Assembly (NCBI GenBank): GCA_023426245.1
Contig: JAFABB010000050.1
Span: forward strand, 1 to 64,000
Source: Bacillota bacterium
GTDB lineage: Bacteria; Bacillota; UBA4882; UBA8346
DNA: 64,000 bases
Reading direction: 5' to 3'
Part shown: in pieces, positions 8,847 to 18,585 of the stretch
Position numbering within the stretch: position 1 is the first letter of the stretch
How the letters are laid out: the number at the start of each line of letters is the position of its first letter
Notes under the pieces: model-generated
Seen by the model: only the letters and a program-made list of their open reading frames with translations
The model's database searches: none
What the model was told of the DNA's origin: nothing
Position numbers and translations under genes: made by a program

Positions 8847-9523
8847 TTTGAGAATATATATCCAATCTTTAATTCATCAATCATTTTAATGATTTCTTTG
8901 GTTCTTTTCTTGTTAAACTTTTTCAGGATGATATTAATTTGGGATTTGATGGTGGCTTCCTCCACACATCGTTGCTTGGCGATGGCCGATATCTTGGAAC
9001 CCTGAATGAGAAGCCGGAGAATTTCCCGCTCGGAATTGGTTAATTGCCCAACCAGATTCATCACTTGAACGATTTGATTTTCATTTTTGCGAATCCGGGA
9101 AAATTCATTCCGGATTTTTGCGGCTACTTCGGGACGGATAGGGGATTTTCCACTAAAAGCCGCCCAGATTCCTGAGATAATTTCCTCATTGGGTAAGGAT
9201 TTGAGAATATAATCAACGGCGCCGCTATCAAAAGCTTCAAAAACAGTCTCATCGTCCTCATGAATGGTCAGGAAGACGATCCGGATTTGCGGGTGGTGAG
9301 AGATAATCTCTTTGGCTGCAAGGATCCCATCGTTTCTGATATCCATCTCAATATCCATTAAAACAACATCAGCACCGAGCCGATCCACCAGCGCAACCGC
9401 ATCTTTTCCATTGGATGCATGCCCGACCAAAAGGAAATCGGGCTCATTTTCGATTAACTCGCAAAAATGCCGGCGCAAAATGGGGAGATCTTCTGCGATA
9501 ACGATTCGAATTGGACTATACAT
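8843..9523 (-). CDS. response regulator with LuxR-like DNA-binding domain, system 2
   Basis: Paralogue of the regulator at 3425, also 226 aa. Receiver: IAEDLP, Asp in VLMDIEM, FLTIHEDDETVFEAFDSGA, Lys in DYILKSL. C-terminal HTH: SEREILRLL and EATIKSQINIILKK. The ATG at 9523 has GGAGAG seven bases upstream; the longer frame to 9562 would run into the kinase gene. It lies 22 bp downstream of its kinase and is read with it. The near-identical recognition helix in system 1 suggests a common operator and cross-regulation. Confidence 0.85.
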   Translation of the reverse strand: MYSPIRIVIAEDLPILRRHFCELIENEPDFLLVGHASNGKDAVALVDRLGADVVLMDIEMDIRNDGILAAKEIISHHPQIRIVFLTIHEDDETVFEAFDSGAVDYILKSLPNEEIISGIWAAFSGKSPIRPEVAAKIRNEFSRIRKNENQIVQVMNLVGQLTNSEREILRLLIQGSKISAIAKQRCVEEATIKSQINIILKKFNKKRTKEIIKMIDELKIGYIFSN

Positions 9524-9545
9524 GAATTTCTCTCCTTCGTTGCTT

Positions 9546-11060
9546 TCAATCGTTATCATCAACCCGGTATACTGGCAGCAAAATTTTGAAAACGGTTCCT
9601 AAACCAACTTCGCTATCGACATAAATATAGCCAAAATGTTCCTTGATCACCTGTTTGGCATAAGAGAGGCCGACACCCCAGTTTTTATTGGTATTTTTGT
9701 TGGTATAGAAAGGGTCAAAAATGTTGTTCATTTGGCTTTTCGAAATACCACAGCCATTATCACGGATTTTGATGATACTCCAATTTTCTTCCGTATTGCA
9801 ATCGATCCGGACAGCTCCGCCGGGTTGATCGCCGATGGCTTCAAAAGCATTAATGATAATATTGGATAACGCTTCCGACAGGTGATTGGTGTCTGCCAAG
9901 ATCGACCAGTTGGCTTCGCTAAAGTTGTATTCCAGTGAAATATTGGCCGGAACGGTTTTAAATTTATCCAGGGTTTGTTGGAGAATGGTTCCGGCCGGCG
10001 TTGGCTCGAGTTTGAGAATCAAACTTTTGAAGGGTTTGTATAATTGGTCCAGCCGATTCAGGGTATAATTGACAATCTCCGAGATATTATCGATATTTTG
10101 CCGGATTTGGTCCGCCGTGGCTTGAGAAGATAAATCTTCATTTTTTAATAATTGATTGGTCTTTTCAATCAACAATTTACTCATAATCAATTGATTTTTA
10201 ATCGCATGGGTAAAAACTCTGGCACCGGTATTGGCGATTTTGAATTTTCTTTCTAGTTGTAAGTCGGCTTTTCCAAGTTGATTTTCAACTTCGGTATATT
10301 TCCAGATTGACAAAATGCTAATCAAAGAGGTCAGACCGGTAAAAATGACGCCAATATACCATTCCCATAAGGAAAGAGGCGGGTTGTAGTTGCTAAAGTC
10401 GGAATACAAATAATAATAAGTGCGGACATCGGTTACCTGCAACGGTCCCATAAAACCCAGATAACAATAGAATAAGGTCAGCACGACCATACCGGGGTAA
10501 AAACTTTTCAATTTTTTTTTCACCAAAGGTATGGAGATTTGGCGATACCCTTTCACCATCAGGTAGAAGGCGATAAAAACCGAAATCATAAACCAGGCCC
10601 GGGTCCCCAGACTAATCAGATAAATATATTTTCTTTCCATAAACCCAAAGAAATTTTTGTAAATATAGGGATCGTAGACCAGAATGTTCAGAACCGGGAA
10701 AACTGCGTTGAGGATATGCCATTTCCATATTGGACGTTTAATTTTATTAAATGTCAGTGTCAGGGCCAAACCGACCAGACTGAATATAAAAAGAGATCTC
10801 CCGGTGCTGATCATTCGGCTGATCAGGTCGATGGAAACCGGGAGTTCCAACAAAAAACGCCGTATCGTATCGGTCAAAAAAAGAATTAAATTGACCTTAT
10901 AGTAAAAACCGCCGTATTTCGAAATAAATAAAATCAGGCCGGACATGCTGAAGCCCCAACCCAACAAAATTAGGGACATCCAATAAGCTGCCGGATTTCG
11001 CGCCCTGGATATGAATAAAATAATTGCCCCAAGCATGATAATGGCAAGTAGGATTACCAT
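9546..11060 (-). CDS. membrane sensor histidine kinase, system 2
   Basis: Sensor kinase of 504 aa, paralogous over its full length to the kinase at 1896. It has the same multi-span N-terminal module, the segment DVRTYYYLYSDFSNYNPPL, phosphoacceptor region FTHAIKNQLIM, N box NIIINAFEAI, G1 DNGCGIS, IFDPFYT and GVGLSYAKQ. GGATGGGG precedes the ATG. Differences lie mainly in the membrane module, so the two systems may tell apart two ligands or two binding proteins (inference). Confidence 0.85.
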   Translation of the reverse strand: MVILLAIIMLGAIILFISRARNPAAYWMSLILLGWGFSMSGLILFISKYGGFYYKVNLILFLTDTIRRFLLELPVSIDLISRMISTGRSLFIFSLVGLALTLTFNKIKRPIWKWHILNAVFPVLNILVYDPYIYKNFFGFMERKYIYLISLGTRAWFMISVFIAFYLMVKGYRQISIPLVKKKLKSFYPGMVVLTLFYCYLGFMGPLQVTDVRTYYYLYSDFSNYNPPLSLWEWYIGVIFTGLTSLISILSIWKYTEVENQLGKADLQLERKFKIANTGARVFTHAIKNQLIMSKLLIEKTNQLLKNEDLSSQATADQIRQNIDNISEIVNYTLNRLDQLYKPFKSLILKLEPTPAGTILQQTLDKFKTVPANISLEYNFSEANWSILADTNHLSEALSNIIINAFEAIGDQPGGAVRIDCNTEENWSIIKIRDNGCGISKSQMNNIFDPFYTNKNTNKNWGVGLSYAKQVIKEHFGYIYVDSEVGLGTVFKILLPVYRVDDND

Positions 11061-11108
11061 CGATCCCCATCCTTTACCGTCACGGCGTGCGCCTCATCGT
11101 TTATATTC

Positions 11109-11137
11109 ATTATACCAGATGTTTTATGAAACGGTAA
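11109..11137 (-). promoter_or_regulatory. sigma-A-type promoter of the system 2 kinase-regulator operon
   Basis: On the minus strand TTACCG (11132-11137) and TATAAT (11109-11114) are separated by 17 bp. Transcription would start about 40 bp before the kinase ATG. It is divergent from the ROK promoter 20 bp away. Confidence 0.6.
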
Positions 11138-11153
11138 TCCTTTGTCCAAGCAG

Positions 11154-11223
11154 TTAATTTCAGCTTGAAATTAAATAATAAACGTGATATGCTGAAGATA
11201 AATTAATTTCAGCCTGAAATTAA
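11154..11223 (+). promoter_or_regulatory. ROK promoter with two palindromic operators
   Basis: Two 21-bp palindromes, TTAATTTCA-N3-TGAAATTAA, lie at 11154-11174 and 11203-11223, 49 bp apart. Between them sits a promoter: TTGAAA (11165-11170, inside operator 1), 17 bp, TATGCT (11188-11193). Operator 1 covers the -35 and operator 2 covers the likely start site, a typical repression layout. The same arrangement with the same 49-bp spacing is found before manA at 23482. Confidence 0.8.
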
Positions 11224-11287
11224 TTTGGATTGCTTGTGGGCTCACTTAAAAGATATAAGTTGCCTAAAATGTTATAAGGAAATTGAT

Positions 11288-12493
11288 ATGGAAAAGTTCG
11301 AAGGTATCTCTAAAATTCGTATCGGGCATCGTAGTGAAATTCTAAATCAAATCCGGCGTTGTGGTCCCTTGTCCCGGACGGAGCTCTGCGAGAAGACCAC
11401 GATATCTAAACCGACAGTTGGCCGGGTGGTTGAAGATCTGCTTGCTCAAGGATTTATCCGGGAAACCGGGAACGGCGTATCCCAACTGGGGCGGAAACCG
11501 GTCCAAATCGAGCTGAATCCGGAGGCCCGATATTGCATAGGAGTTAATATATCCCGGAATCATTTGCTGGTTTCACTGGTCAACTTCACTATGGAAGTGA
11601 TAGCGAAAAAAAGTTTATCCATCAAAGGAATCGGGGATCCGGAAATTTTCAAACAAACCATTGCCCAAAGTATCCTGGAGTTGGTTCGGGGAAAAAAACT
11701 TAATCAACACAAGATTCTCGGTGTCGGGATTGGAGCGCCCGGGATTGTTGATTATAACCGGGGGATTATTCTCGATTTTGCCATCGCCCATCAGTTGGTG
11801 GACATCCATTTGAAAGATTACTTATGGGAAAAGACCGGCTGGGAAATAGCGATTGACAATAATGCCAATACCCGGGCATTGGGAGAGTACTGGTACGGCT
11901 TTGGCATGGGATTCCAGAATCTGATTTACGTGATTTGCAGTGAGGGCGTGGGCAATGGAATCATTATCGAGGGAAAAGTATTGCGGGGAAAAAACTGCTT
12001 CACCACCGGACTAGGGCATATGATTGTCAATGCCGATGGCCGGCCTTGTCATTGCGGGCGTAGGGGATGCATTGAAACATATAGTTCCACCGAAGCCCTT
12101 GAAAGAAATACCCGAGAAGCTTTGCAAAAGGGCGCCAAATCCATGCTGCTTGAAAAAACCGGCCATCAGCCGGATAAAGTCGACTATGAATTAATCTGCC
12201 GCTGTGCCGAAACCGGAGATCCATTGTGTTTGCAAATGCTGGAGGAAGCCGCCGCTTGTTTAAGCGTCGGCCTGGCCAATCAAGTTGGAACCTTTAATCC
12301 GGAATTAATAGTGTTATCGGGTGCTTTGTTTGATGCTTATCCCCCTTTTTTTGAAAAGGTGAGGACATTGACCCTGGAAAAAGTTTTTCCCGTATTGGCT
12401 AGAGATGTGATTATCAAAAAACGCCAGGTCCGGGATAACCTTTATGAAGCGGGGGCAGCCACTTTGATATTTAAATCATTTTTTAATGATTGA
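11288..12493 (+). CDS. ROK-family transcriptional repressor (NagC/XylR type)
   Basis: Protein of 401 aa. An N-terminal winged HTH (SRTELCEKTTISKPTVGRVV) is followed by a sugar-kinase-like ROK domain with VGIGAPGIVD, DNNANTRALGEYW and the zinc site CHCGRRGCIE. The ATG at 11288 follows AAGGAA; upstream TTG codons lack a ribosome site. The HTH marks it as a regulator rather than a kinase. It probably binds the two palindromes in its own promoter and the pair before manA, and is released by a sugar or sugar phosphate made in this pathway (inference). It heads the gene group with aldolase and isomerase. Confidence 0.85.
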   Translation: MEKFEGISKIRIGHRSEILNQIRRCGPLSRTELCEKTTISKPTVGRVVEDLLAQGFIRETGNGVSQLGRKPVQIELNPEARYCIGVNISRNHLLVSLVNFTMEVIAKKSLSIKGIGDPEIFKQTIAQSILELVRGKKLNQHKILGVGIGAPGIVDYNRGIILDFAIAHQLVDIHLKDYLWEKTGWEIAIDNNANTRALGEYWYGFGMGFQNLIYVICSEGVGNGIIIEGKVLRGKNCFTTGLGHMIVNADGRPCHCGRRGCIETYSSTEALERNTREALQKGAKSMLLEKTGHQPDKVDYELICRCAETGDPLCLQMLEEAAACLSVGLANQVGTFNPELIVLSGALFDAYPPFFEKVRTLTLEKVFPVLARDVIIKKRQVRDNLYEAGAATLIFKSFFND

Positions 12494-12538
12494 TAAAAAA
12501 AGCGTATGTACGCGGGTTAAAGAAAGGATGAATCATCA

Positions 12539-13696
12539 ATGTTAGTACCATTACGACCGTTATTGGAAGCAACCAACCAATACCATTTTGCCCAAGGTGG
12601 ATTTAATGTCAATGCCGTAGCTCAAGCGCAGGCAGTAATCGAGGTCCACGAAATGTTCCGTTCCGCTGCCATTCTTCAAGGGGCCGATTTAGCCAATGCT
12701 TTTATGGGTGGGCGGGCCGATTTTATGAATGGAACAGTGGCGGACAAAAAAGTCGGCGCCAAACGGATTGCCGATGCGGTGAAAAAATATGGCGGAAATT
12801 CTTCCATTCCCATTGTAATGCACTTAGACCACGGGAAAGATTTTGATTCGGTCAAAGCAGCAATTGAAGGCGGTTATACTTCGGTGATGATTGACGGCTC
12901 CTCATTGAGTTTTGAGCAAAATGTGGAATTAACCCGGGAAGTCGTTAAATATGCCCATGCTTTAGGGGTAAGTGTTGAAGGGGAATTGGGTGTGCTGGCC
13001 GGAGTCGAAGATGATGTGTTTTCCGAACAATCGACTTATACCAATCCTATGAAGGTTTGTGAATTTTTTCAGAAAACAAAAGTCGATTGCTTGGCCATTT
13101 CTTATGGGACAAAACACGGCGCCGTGAAAGGTGAAGGGGTCAAACTTCGTAAAGAGATCGCTATCGCTGCTATGGAAAATTTGCGGCATGAAGGCATTTT
13201 TGGAGTGTTGGTATCCCATGGTTCCTCTACAGTACCTCGTTATATTGTTGAAGAGATTAACGCTCTGGGTGGAAAAATCGCCAATGCCAACGGAATTCCC
13301 TTGAATGAACTCAAATCGGTAATTCCTTACGGGATCGGTAAGATCAATGTGGATACCGATATCCGGCTAGCGGTTACCCGCAATATCCGAGAATATTTCA
13401 TCAACAATCCTTCCAAGCAAAAGAGTTCTTCCATAGGTAAGGTTTGGGAGTTGATGGAAGAAAAAGCGGAGCAATTCGATCCCAGAGTATATTTAACGCC
13501 TATCATGGAACAACTGATCGTCGACGTAGCAATTCAAGACGGGGATATTTTGGCCCTCTCCGATTGCATCAAGCGGGGGGTCCGGGAAGTTGTAGGGACT
13601 TTGATTGTCCAGTTCGGCTCGGTGGGCTTTGCTTCCAAAGTCGAACCGCTTAGCTTGGAGCAAATGGCGGAACGTTACCGGAAAACCGGAATTTAA
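12539..13696 (+). CDS. class II (metal-dependent) fructose-bisphosphate aldolase homologue
   Basis: Probable cytoplasmic aldolase of 385 aa that splits fructose 1,6-bisphosphate, or a related ketose phosphate, into two trioses. The class II signature is clear: VMHLDHGKDFDSVKAAIEGG, ASP-type region SVMIDGSS, EGELGVLAG, a zinc-ligand His in YGTKHG, and VSHGSSTVP plus GKINVDTDIRLA for phosphate binding. It is longer than the common 285-345 aa forms because of a C-terminal extension of about 60 residues. It sits between the ROK repressor and the isomerase, so its real substrate may be specific to this island. Confidence 0.85.
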   Translation: MLVPLRPLLEATNQYHFAQGGFNVNAVAQAQAVIEVHEMFRSAAILQGADLANAFMGGRADFMNGTVADKKVGAKRIADAVKKYGGNSSIPIVMHLDHGKDFDSVKAAIEGGYTSVMIDGSSLSFEQNVELTREVVKYAHALGVSVEGELGVLAGVEDDVFSEQSTYTNPMKVCEFFQKTKVDCLAISYGTKHGAVKGEGVKLRKEIAIAAMENLRHEGIFGVLVSHGSSTVPRYIVEEINALGGKIANANGIPLNELKSVIPYGIGKINVDTDIRLAVTRNIREYFINNPSKQKSSSIGKVWELMEEKAEQFDPRVYLTPIMEQLIVDVAIQDGDILALSDCIKRGVREVVGTLIVQFGSVGFASKVEPLSLEQMAERYRKTGI

Positions 13697-13732
13697 AAGA
13701 GTTCTGGAATCAATCGAAAGGAATGATTTTAC

Positions 13733-15046
13733 ATGAACGGGAAAAAAAACATCCGCTTGGATTTTACAAATATCCTTCCTTATGTGGGTGAGAATGAGAT
13801 TCAGGCAAGCGTTGCTGAGAACACTGAATTGTTTCAAAAAATCAATCAAGGTCAAACGGCTTCGGCTGATGTTTTAGGCTGGTTTAATGTCGCTTCGTTA
13901 ATGGATGAGATCATGCTTGAAAAAATTGAAACCAAGGCGCGCCAGATCCGGGAAGATGGGGAGATCTTTATTTTAATCGGGATTGGCGGCTCCAATCAAG
14001 GAGCGCGCGCCGCTATCAAGGCGATGCGCCCTGAATATTCTGCCGTTCCGGATAAACCGCAACTTATCTACGCCGGAAATAACCTGGCTGTGGATTATCT
14101 GAATTCCATTTTGAAACAAGCGGAAGGGAAATCGGTTTATGTCGATGCGATCGCCAAGAACTTCGCTACCCTTGAGCCGGGAATTGTTTTCCGGATAATC
14201 CGGAAATTCATGGAAGATAACTATGGGGAGAAAGAGGCTGCAAGTCGGATTTGCGCTACCGGCTCCCTAAACGGCAGTTCCCTGGAAAAATTAGGGCAAG
14301 CCAAAGGATACAGCCTTTTCCCGTTTCCGCTCGATGTGGGCGGCAGGTATTCGGTATTAACGGCGGTAGGATTATTGCCGATGGCAGTAGCCGGGTTGGA
14401 TATCAGGCAAATGCTTGCCGGGGCCAGGGACATGGAGTTATTGCTGAAATCGGCACAATGCCAAGAAAACCCGGCGGTATTATACGCTGTAATTCGGAAC
14501 CTATTGTTGAAGAAAGGTTATGGGGTGGAAATCCTGTCTCACTTTGAGCCCCGCTTGGAATACTTCGCCAAATGGTGGATTCAACTTTTCGGAGAAAGCG
14601 AGGGCAAAAACGGTACCGGAATTTATCCCACCACCTGTTCTTATTCCGAAGATCTTCACTCCCTTGGGCAATATATTCAGCAGGGAAAACGGTTTTTGCT
14701 GGAAAGTTTCCTAACGCTCGAGGAATCTCAAGGGACTTTGGCAATTCCGGAAGCTCAAAGAGATCAGGATGGTTTCGATTATTTGGAAGGGAAAGAATTT
14801 GCCACGTTAAATGCAGCGGCATATCAAGCCACGCTGAAGGCCCATCATGACGGGGGAGTTCCTTGCATGGTCATCAATCTTCCCGGTCTTAATGAATATT
14901 ATTTGGGGCAACTGTTTTATTTCTTTGAATATGCCTGTTTCATCTCCGGGAGCTTACTCGGGGTGGACCCCTTTGATCAGCCTGGTGTGGAAGCATACAA
15001 GTCAGAGATGTATAAAACTTTAGGGAAGGATCCAGTTGGAAGATAA
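13733..15046 (+). CDS. pgi: glucose-6-phosphate isomerase homologue with altered phosphate loop
   Basis: Protein of 437 aa matching bacterial phosphoglucose isomerase over its length: IGIGGSNQGARAA, FGESEGKNGTGIYP, DLHSLGQYIQQG, AHHDGGVP and NPFDQ-like VDPFDQPGVEAYK with the catalytic Lys. The usual sugar-phosphate loop SKSGTTTEP reads AKNFATLEP here, losing most hydroxyl side chains, and the Tyr of GGSYLG is Asn. So it may still interconvert glucose-6-P and fructose-6-P, or act on another aldose/ketose. AAAGGAATG precedes the ATG. It follows the aldolase by 36 bp. Confidence 0.8.
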   Translation: MNGKKNIRLDFTNILPYVGENEIQASVAENTELFQKINQGQTASADVLGWFNVASLMDEIMLEKIETKARQIREDGEIFILIGIGGSNQGARAAIKAMRPEYSAVPDKPQLIYAGNNLAVDYLNSILKQAEGKSVYVDAIAKNFATLEPGIVFRIIRKFMEDNYGEKEAASRICATGSLNGSSLEKLGQAKGYSLFPFPLDVGGRYSVLTAVGLLPMAVAGLDIRQMLAGARDMELLLKSAQCQENPAVLYAVIRNLLLKKGYGVEILSHFEPRLEYFAKWWIQLFGESEGKNGTGIYPTTCSYSEDLHSLGQYIQQGKRFLLESFLTLEESQGTLAIPEAQRDQDGFDYLEGKEFATLNAAAYQATLKAHHDGGVPCMVINLPGLNEYYLGQLFYFFEYACFISGSLLGVDPFDQPGVEAYKSEMYKTLGKDPVGR

Positions 15047-15241
15047 GGGTGAAAGAATCAATTAGGCACCTCTAGTTTCAGTTTTCAGGGCGCTAGAAGT
15101 ATACAATTAAAGCTCTTTTTCCATTCATTCTCCGGGCAGAGCTTTGGATTAAAGGAATATAATAAAAAATGTAGAAAAAATAAAAATTCAATAAATCAGC
15201 TTCTTTATAGCTCCGTATTTCAGAGCAGCGGAGGATAAGCC

Positions 15242-17062
15242 GTGCGAAAATTGTTTATTTGCAAAAACAGCATTCAAAACAAATTGCTCGTGTCTTACTT
15301 CCTCTTGCTCGTTTTCATCGTTGGTACCATCAGTATGGCGGTTTATAAAATTTCAGAAGCGATCATCATCAACCAGGTGGGACATTCACGGTTGGAAGTA
15401 CTAAAACAGGTTAATAAAAATGTAAACATCATCATTGATGAGATTAGTTCCATTTCCAATATTTATTACTTTGACGATACCTTAATAAAAATAATCAGTA
15501 AGCCGCCGCCCCAAGATAATTATGAAAAGAACACCGACGCCAATATGGTAATGGGGATTTTTTCCCAGTATACTTATTCTTTTGACAACCTTGAATATTA
15601 TAGCGTATTATATGCATACAGCGGACAGGCTTATACTTCCTGGATTAACGATACTTATAAGTTTGAAAGCGTTTTGCGGTACCCCTGGTACCAAGAAATT
15701 CTGGCCAAAGACGGTAAAATTTTATGGGTCAGCACTTATAACGACAAGAAGGGTTACGGGGAAGATAAATATGTCTTTTCAGCCGCCCGGTTGTTAAAAC
15801 ACTATTACAGCAACAAACCTCTCGGCGTACTGTTGCTCAATGTAGATGAGAAAGTCTTGCAAAATACCTACCGTAACGCTCTAGATATTGGAAATAAGAT
15901 CTACATTGCCGATAAAAACGGCAACGTCATTTCTAGTCCGGAAGAGACTTTACTTGGTACCAATATCGGGAACAAAAGTCAGCTGCAAAAAGTTATCGCC
16001 AACCCGCCGCTAAATGGTCGTTTCACATTCTACCGGGCCCACGCGAGATTTCTCGGTACGATTTATCCGATTCATAAAGTGGATTGGTTCATTATTGAAG
16101 AGTTGCCGTTTTCACAGGTATTAGCCCCCATGGATAAAATGAAGTATTTTATACTATTACTGTTGGCATTGGGAATGTTGGTCGGGTTCGGCTTGTCCTA
16201 CCTGATTGCCAGGCGGATTACGTTTCCGGTTCAAACCCTGTATCATTCGATGCAAGAAGTGGAAAACGGTGATTTGAACGTAGTGACTAAAGTTCGAACT
16301 ACGGATGAGATTGGTGAACTTAGTAAGGGCTTTAACAATATGCTCTCTAAAATCCGGCATTTAATGCAGAATGTACAAGAGGAAGAAAGGTTGAAGCGCA
16401 AAGCGGAGCTGGAATTCTTGCAGGCGCAGATTAATCCGCATTTTTTATATAATACCCTGACTTCGATCCGTTGCATGGTGGAAATGAAACATAACGAGGC
16501 CGCCCGAAACATGCTGTTTGCTTTGGTACGCCTATTGCGAAACTCCATCAGCAACTCTAACGAATTCGCCAGCCTCGGAGAAGAATTGAAATCTCTCCAG
16601 GACTATGTTTTGATCCAATCTTTTCGTTATCCCGACAAATTTACAGTGGATTTTGCGATTCAAGCGGAGGTCCTTGATTGCCAAATCCCCAAATTGATCC
16701 TGCAGCCCTTGGTGGAAAATGCCATTTTCCACGGGATCGAACCCAAGAAAACTACAGGCCAGATCAAAATCGGCGGCTATCAGGACCGGACCCAGCTGGT
16801 CTTCAAAGTCAGTGATGATGGGGTAGGCATGAGTGAGGAGCAGCTTCAAGTCGTCTGGGAAAAGAAAGATAAGCCCTCGGGCCGGGCCTTTAACCGCATT
16901 GGAATTATCAATGTCCATGAAAGACTGGTAATGAATTTCGGTTCTCAATACGGACTTGAGATTTTCAGCCAACCGGGCATAGGTACGACTGTTGTGGTTC
17001 GGATGCCGGTTTTCCGGAATGAGAAAGAAGGAGAAACTGGTGAAAATTTTGATTGTGGATGA
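15242..17062 (+). CDS. YesM-type sensor histidine kinase
   Basis: Membrane kinase of 606 aa. Membrane span 1 near residues 14-36, an extracytoplasmic Cache-like domain (about 40-295), span 2 near 300-322, HAMP (RRITFPVQTLYHSMQEVENGD), the internal His-kinase region with QAQINPHFLYNTLTSI (phosphoacceptor His in NPHFLYN), and an ATPase domain with LVENAIFHG and DDGVGM. The start is GTG at 15242 behind GGAGGATAA. It overlaps the regulator gene by 23 bp. Such pairs usually switch on a neighbouring sugar ABC importer when the sugar is outside the cell; the importer lies next at 18810. Confidence 0.9.
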   Translation: MRKLFICKNSIQNKLLVSYFLLLVFIVGTISMAVYKISEAIIINQVGHSRLEVLKQVNKNVNIIIDEISSISNIYYFDDTLIKIISKPPPQDNYEKNTDANMVMGIFSQYTYSFDNLEYYSVLYAYSGQAYTSWINDTYKFESVLRYPWYQEILAKDGKILWVSTYNDKKGYGEDKYVFSAARLLKHYYSNKPLGVLLLNVDEKVLQNTYRNALDIGNKIYIADKNGNVISSPEETLLGTNIGNKSQLQKVIANPPLNGRFTFYRAHARFLGTIYPIHKVDWFIIEELPFSQVLAPMDKMKYFILLLLALGMLVGFGLSYLIARRITFPVQTLYHSMQEVENGDLNVVTKVRTTDEIGELSKGFNNMLSKIRHLMQNVQEEERLKRKAELEFLQAQINPHFLYNTLTSIRCMVEMKHNEAARNMLFALVRLLRNSISNSNEFASLGEELKSLQDYVLIQSFRYPDKFTVDFAIQAEVLDCQIPKLILQPLVENAIFHGIEPKKTTGQIKIGGYQDRTQLVFKVSDDGVGMSEEQLQVVWEKKDKPSGRAFNRIGIINVHERLVMNFGSQYGLEIFSQPGIGTTVVVRMPVFRNEKEGETGENFDCG

Positions 17063-18554
17063 CGAAAAGCCGATTCGCCAATGGTTTGCTTTTTGTATTG
17101 AAAAGAGCGGCCGGCCTTACCAGGTTGTAGGGGAGGCCGCTAACGGCGAGGAGGCTTTGGTGATTTTTAAAGAATACTTGCCGGATCTGGTAATTACCGA
17201 TATCCGGATGCCGGTGATGGATGGGATCGAATTAATGCGGGAGATTAAAGCCGTTGCTCCTACTACCGATGTGGTAATTCTCACCTGTTATCCGGATTTC
17301 GACTACGCCCGGGAAGCGGTGAAGCAGGGCGCTTTTGAGTATATGTTAAAGGCCGAGGTTCAGGATCGGGATATTTTAGATTTAGTTGAACAGGTCCGGA
17401 GTAAACGGGAGCAGCAAGGAAACTTAACAAAGTCATTGCAGATCCATCGTCGGGTGCAGATGAATGCCTTACTGGATGATTTAATCAGCGGAAAGCTGAC
17501 AGAGGAGGAGCGGGTGGAGCAGAGGTTGCGGGAATTGGATATCGATCTCGCGAACCATTTTTTATTCGTTATGGCGATCCGCCCGGACAAGATCGAAAAC
17601 AGCGGCTGGATTAATCCTCTCCCCGAATCGGTCGGGGGTTTTTATAGTTTTATTTATGAATCTAATAAGTCGATTTTATTAGGTAATTTAAGGGCAAACA
17701 ACAGTCAGATTAAGCAACGGGAAGCTCTTTTCAAACTGGCCGAGGAAGTCCAAGAGGCTATTGGCGGGTCGGTGGGGGTCAGTCACGTATTTTCCGGTTT
17801 TGCCAATATCAGAAACGCCTGTCAAGAGGCTATGGTACTGCTGGAACAGGAATTTTATAAGGGAAAGGGCAGCATCATCCTGTCCGATCAAAAAGTCGAA
17901 TATCGAAATGTTCCGGAAATCCAAAAACTGGGGAAAAAGATCATCGCGGCGATCGAAGGGGAAAATGGCCCGCGTGTTATGGCCGGTATCGAAGAGCTTT
18001 TGATTTTATTGGGAAAGGGAAATGCCGTTGATCTTCAAGGGGCGCGCCGCATCTGCCATGAAATCCTAGGAGTGTTGGGCGCTAAGGCTTATTTGAGCGA
18101 GGAAAGCGACTCGGTTGGGGAATTAAAGGTTAATATCGCCGAGGAGTTAGAGAATAAGCGTTATTTTTATCAGCTAAACGCTTGGGTGCTTGAGATCACC
18201 GGAATAATGATTGAAGGCTTCAAGATTCCGCAAGGTAAATATTCTGCCATTGTAAAACAAGCCCTTGATTATATGAAGGAACATTATAGCGAGTCGTTAT
18301 CTTTGCGGGAAATGGCTACCTTAGTTCACTTAAACCCCAATTATTTTTGCCAGCTTTTTAAAACCGAAACCGGAGAGAATTTTAGCAATTATTTAACCGT
18401 ATTTCGCCTCAAAAAAGCGGAAGAACTTTTAAAAAATACTGACTTGCGTGCCTATGAAATAGCTGAAAAAGTGGGCTATCCCAATCTTAGTTACTTTTCA
18501 CGGATTTTCAAAAAATATACCGGCAAGAGTCCTTTTGAGTATCGCAATTCCTAG
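17040..18554 (+). CDS. YesN-type response regulator, AraC family
   Basis: Response regulator of 504 aa: receiver domain (VDDEKPIRQW, Asp in VITDIRMPVMDG, Lys in YMLKAE), a middle region of about 250 residues, and a C-terminal AraC HTH pair (LSLREMATLVHLNPNYFCQL; YEIAEKVGYPNLSYFSRIF). The GTG at 17040 with AAGGAG upstream is the likely start, because the receiver begins right there (KILIVDDE). Probable targets are the direct repeats TGAAGAAAAGTAAAA before the sugar-binding protein gene at 18643-18729. Confidence 0.9.
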   Translation: MKILIVDDEKPIRQWFAFCIEKSGRPYQVVGEAANGEEALVIFKEYLPDLVITDIRMPVMDGIELMREIKAVAPTTDVVILTCYPDFDYAREAVKQGAFEYMLKAEVQDRDILDLVEQVRSKREQQGNLTKSLQIHRRVQMNALLDDLISGKLTEEERVEQRLRELDIDLANHFLFVMAIRPDKIENSGWINPLPESVGGFYSFIYESNKSILLGNLRANNSQIKQREALFKLAEEVQEAIGGSVGVSHVFSGFANIRNACQEAMVLLEQEFYKGKGSIILSDQKVEYRNVPEIQKLGKKIIAAIEGENGPRVMAGIEELLILLGKGNAVDLQGARRICHEILGVLGAKAYLSEESDSVGELKVNIAEELENKRYFYQLNAWVLEITGIMIEGFKIPQGKYSAIVKQALDYMKEHYSESLSLREMATLVHLNPNYFCQLFKTETGENFSNYLTVFRLKKAEELLKNTDLRAYEIAEKVGYPNLSYFSRIFKKYTGKSPFEYRNS

Positions 18555-18585
18555 TATCTGAAGAAAAATAAAATGTTTAAAAACG

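Noticed and set aside
10539..10902. Plus-strand frames inside the second kinase
   Set aside because: They are antisense shadows of the membrane module of the kinase at 9546-11060.
11288..12493. ROK sugar kinase
   Set aside because: An N-terminal HTH and matching palindromes in its promoter make a repressor far more likely.
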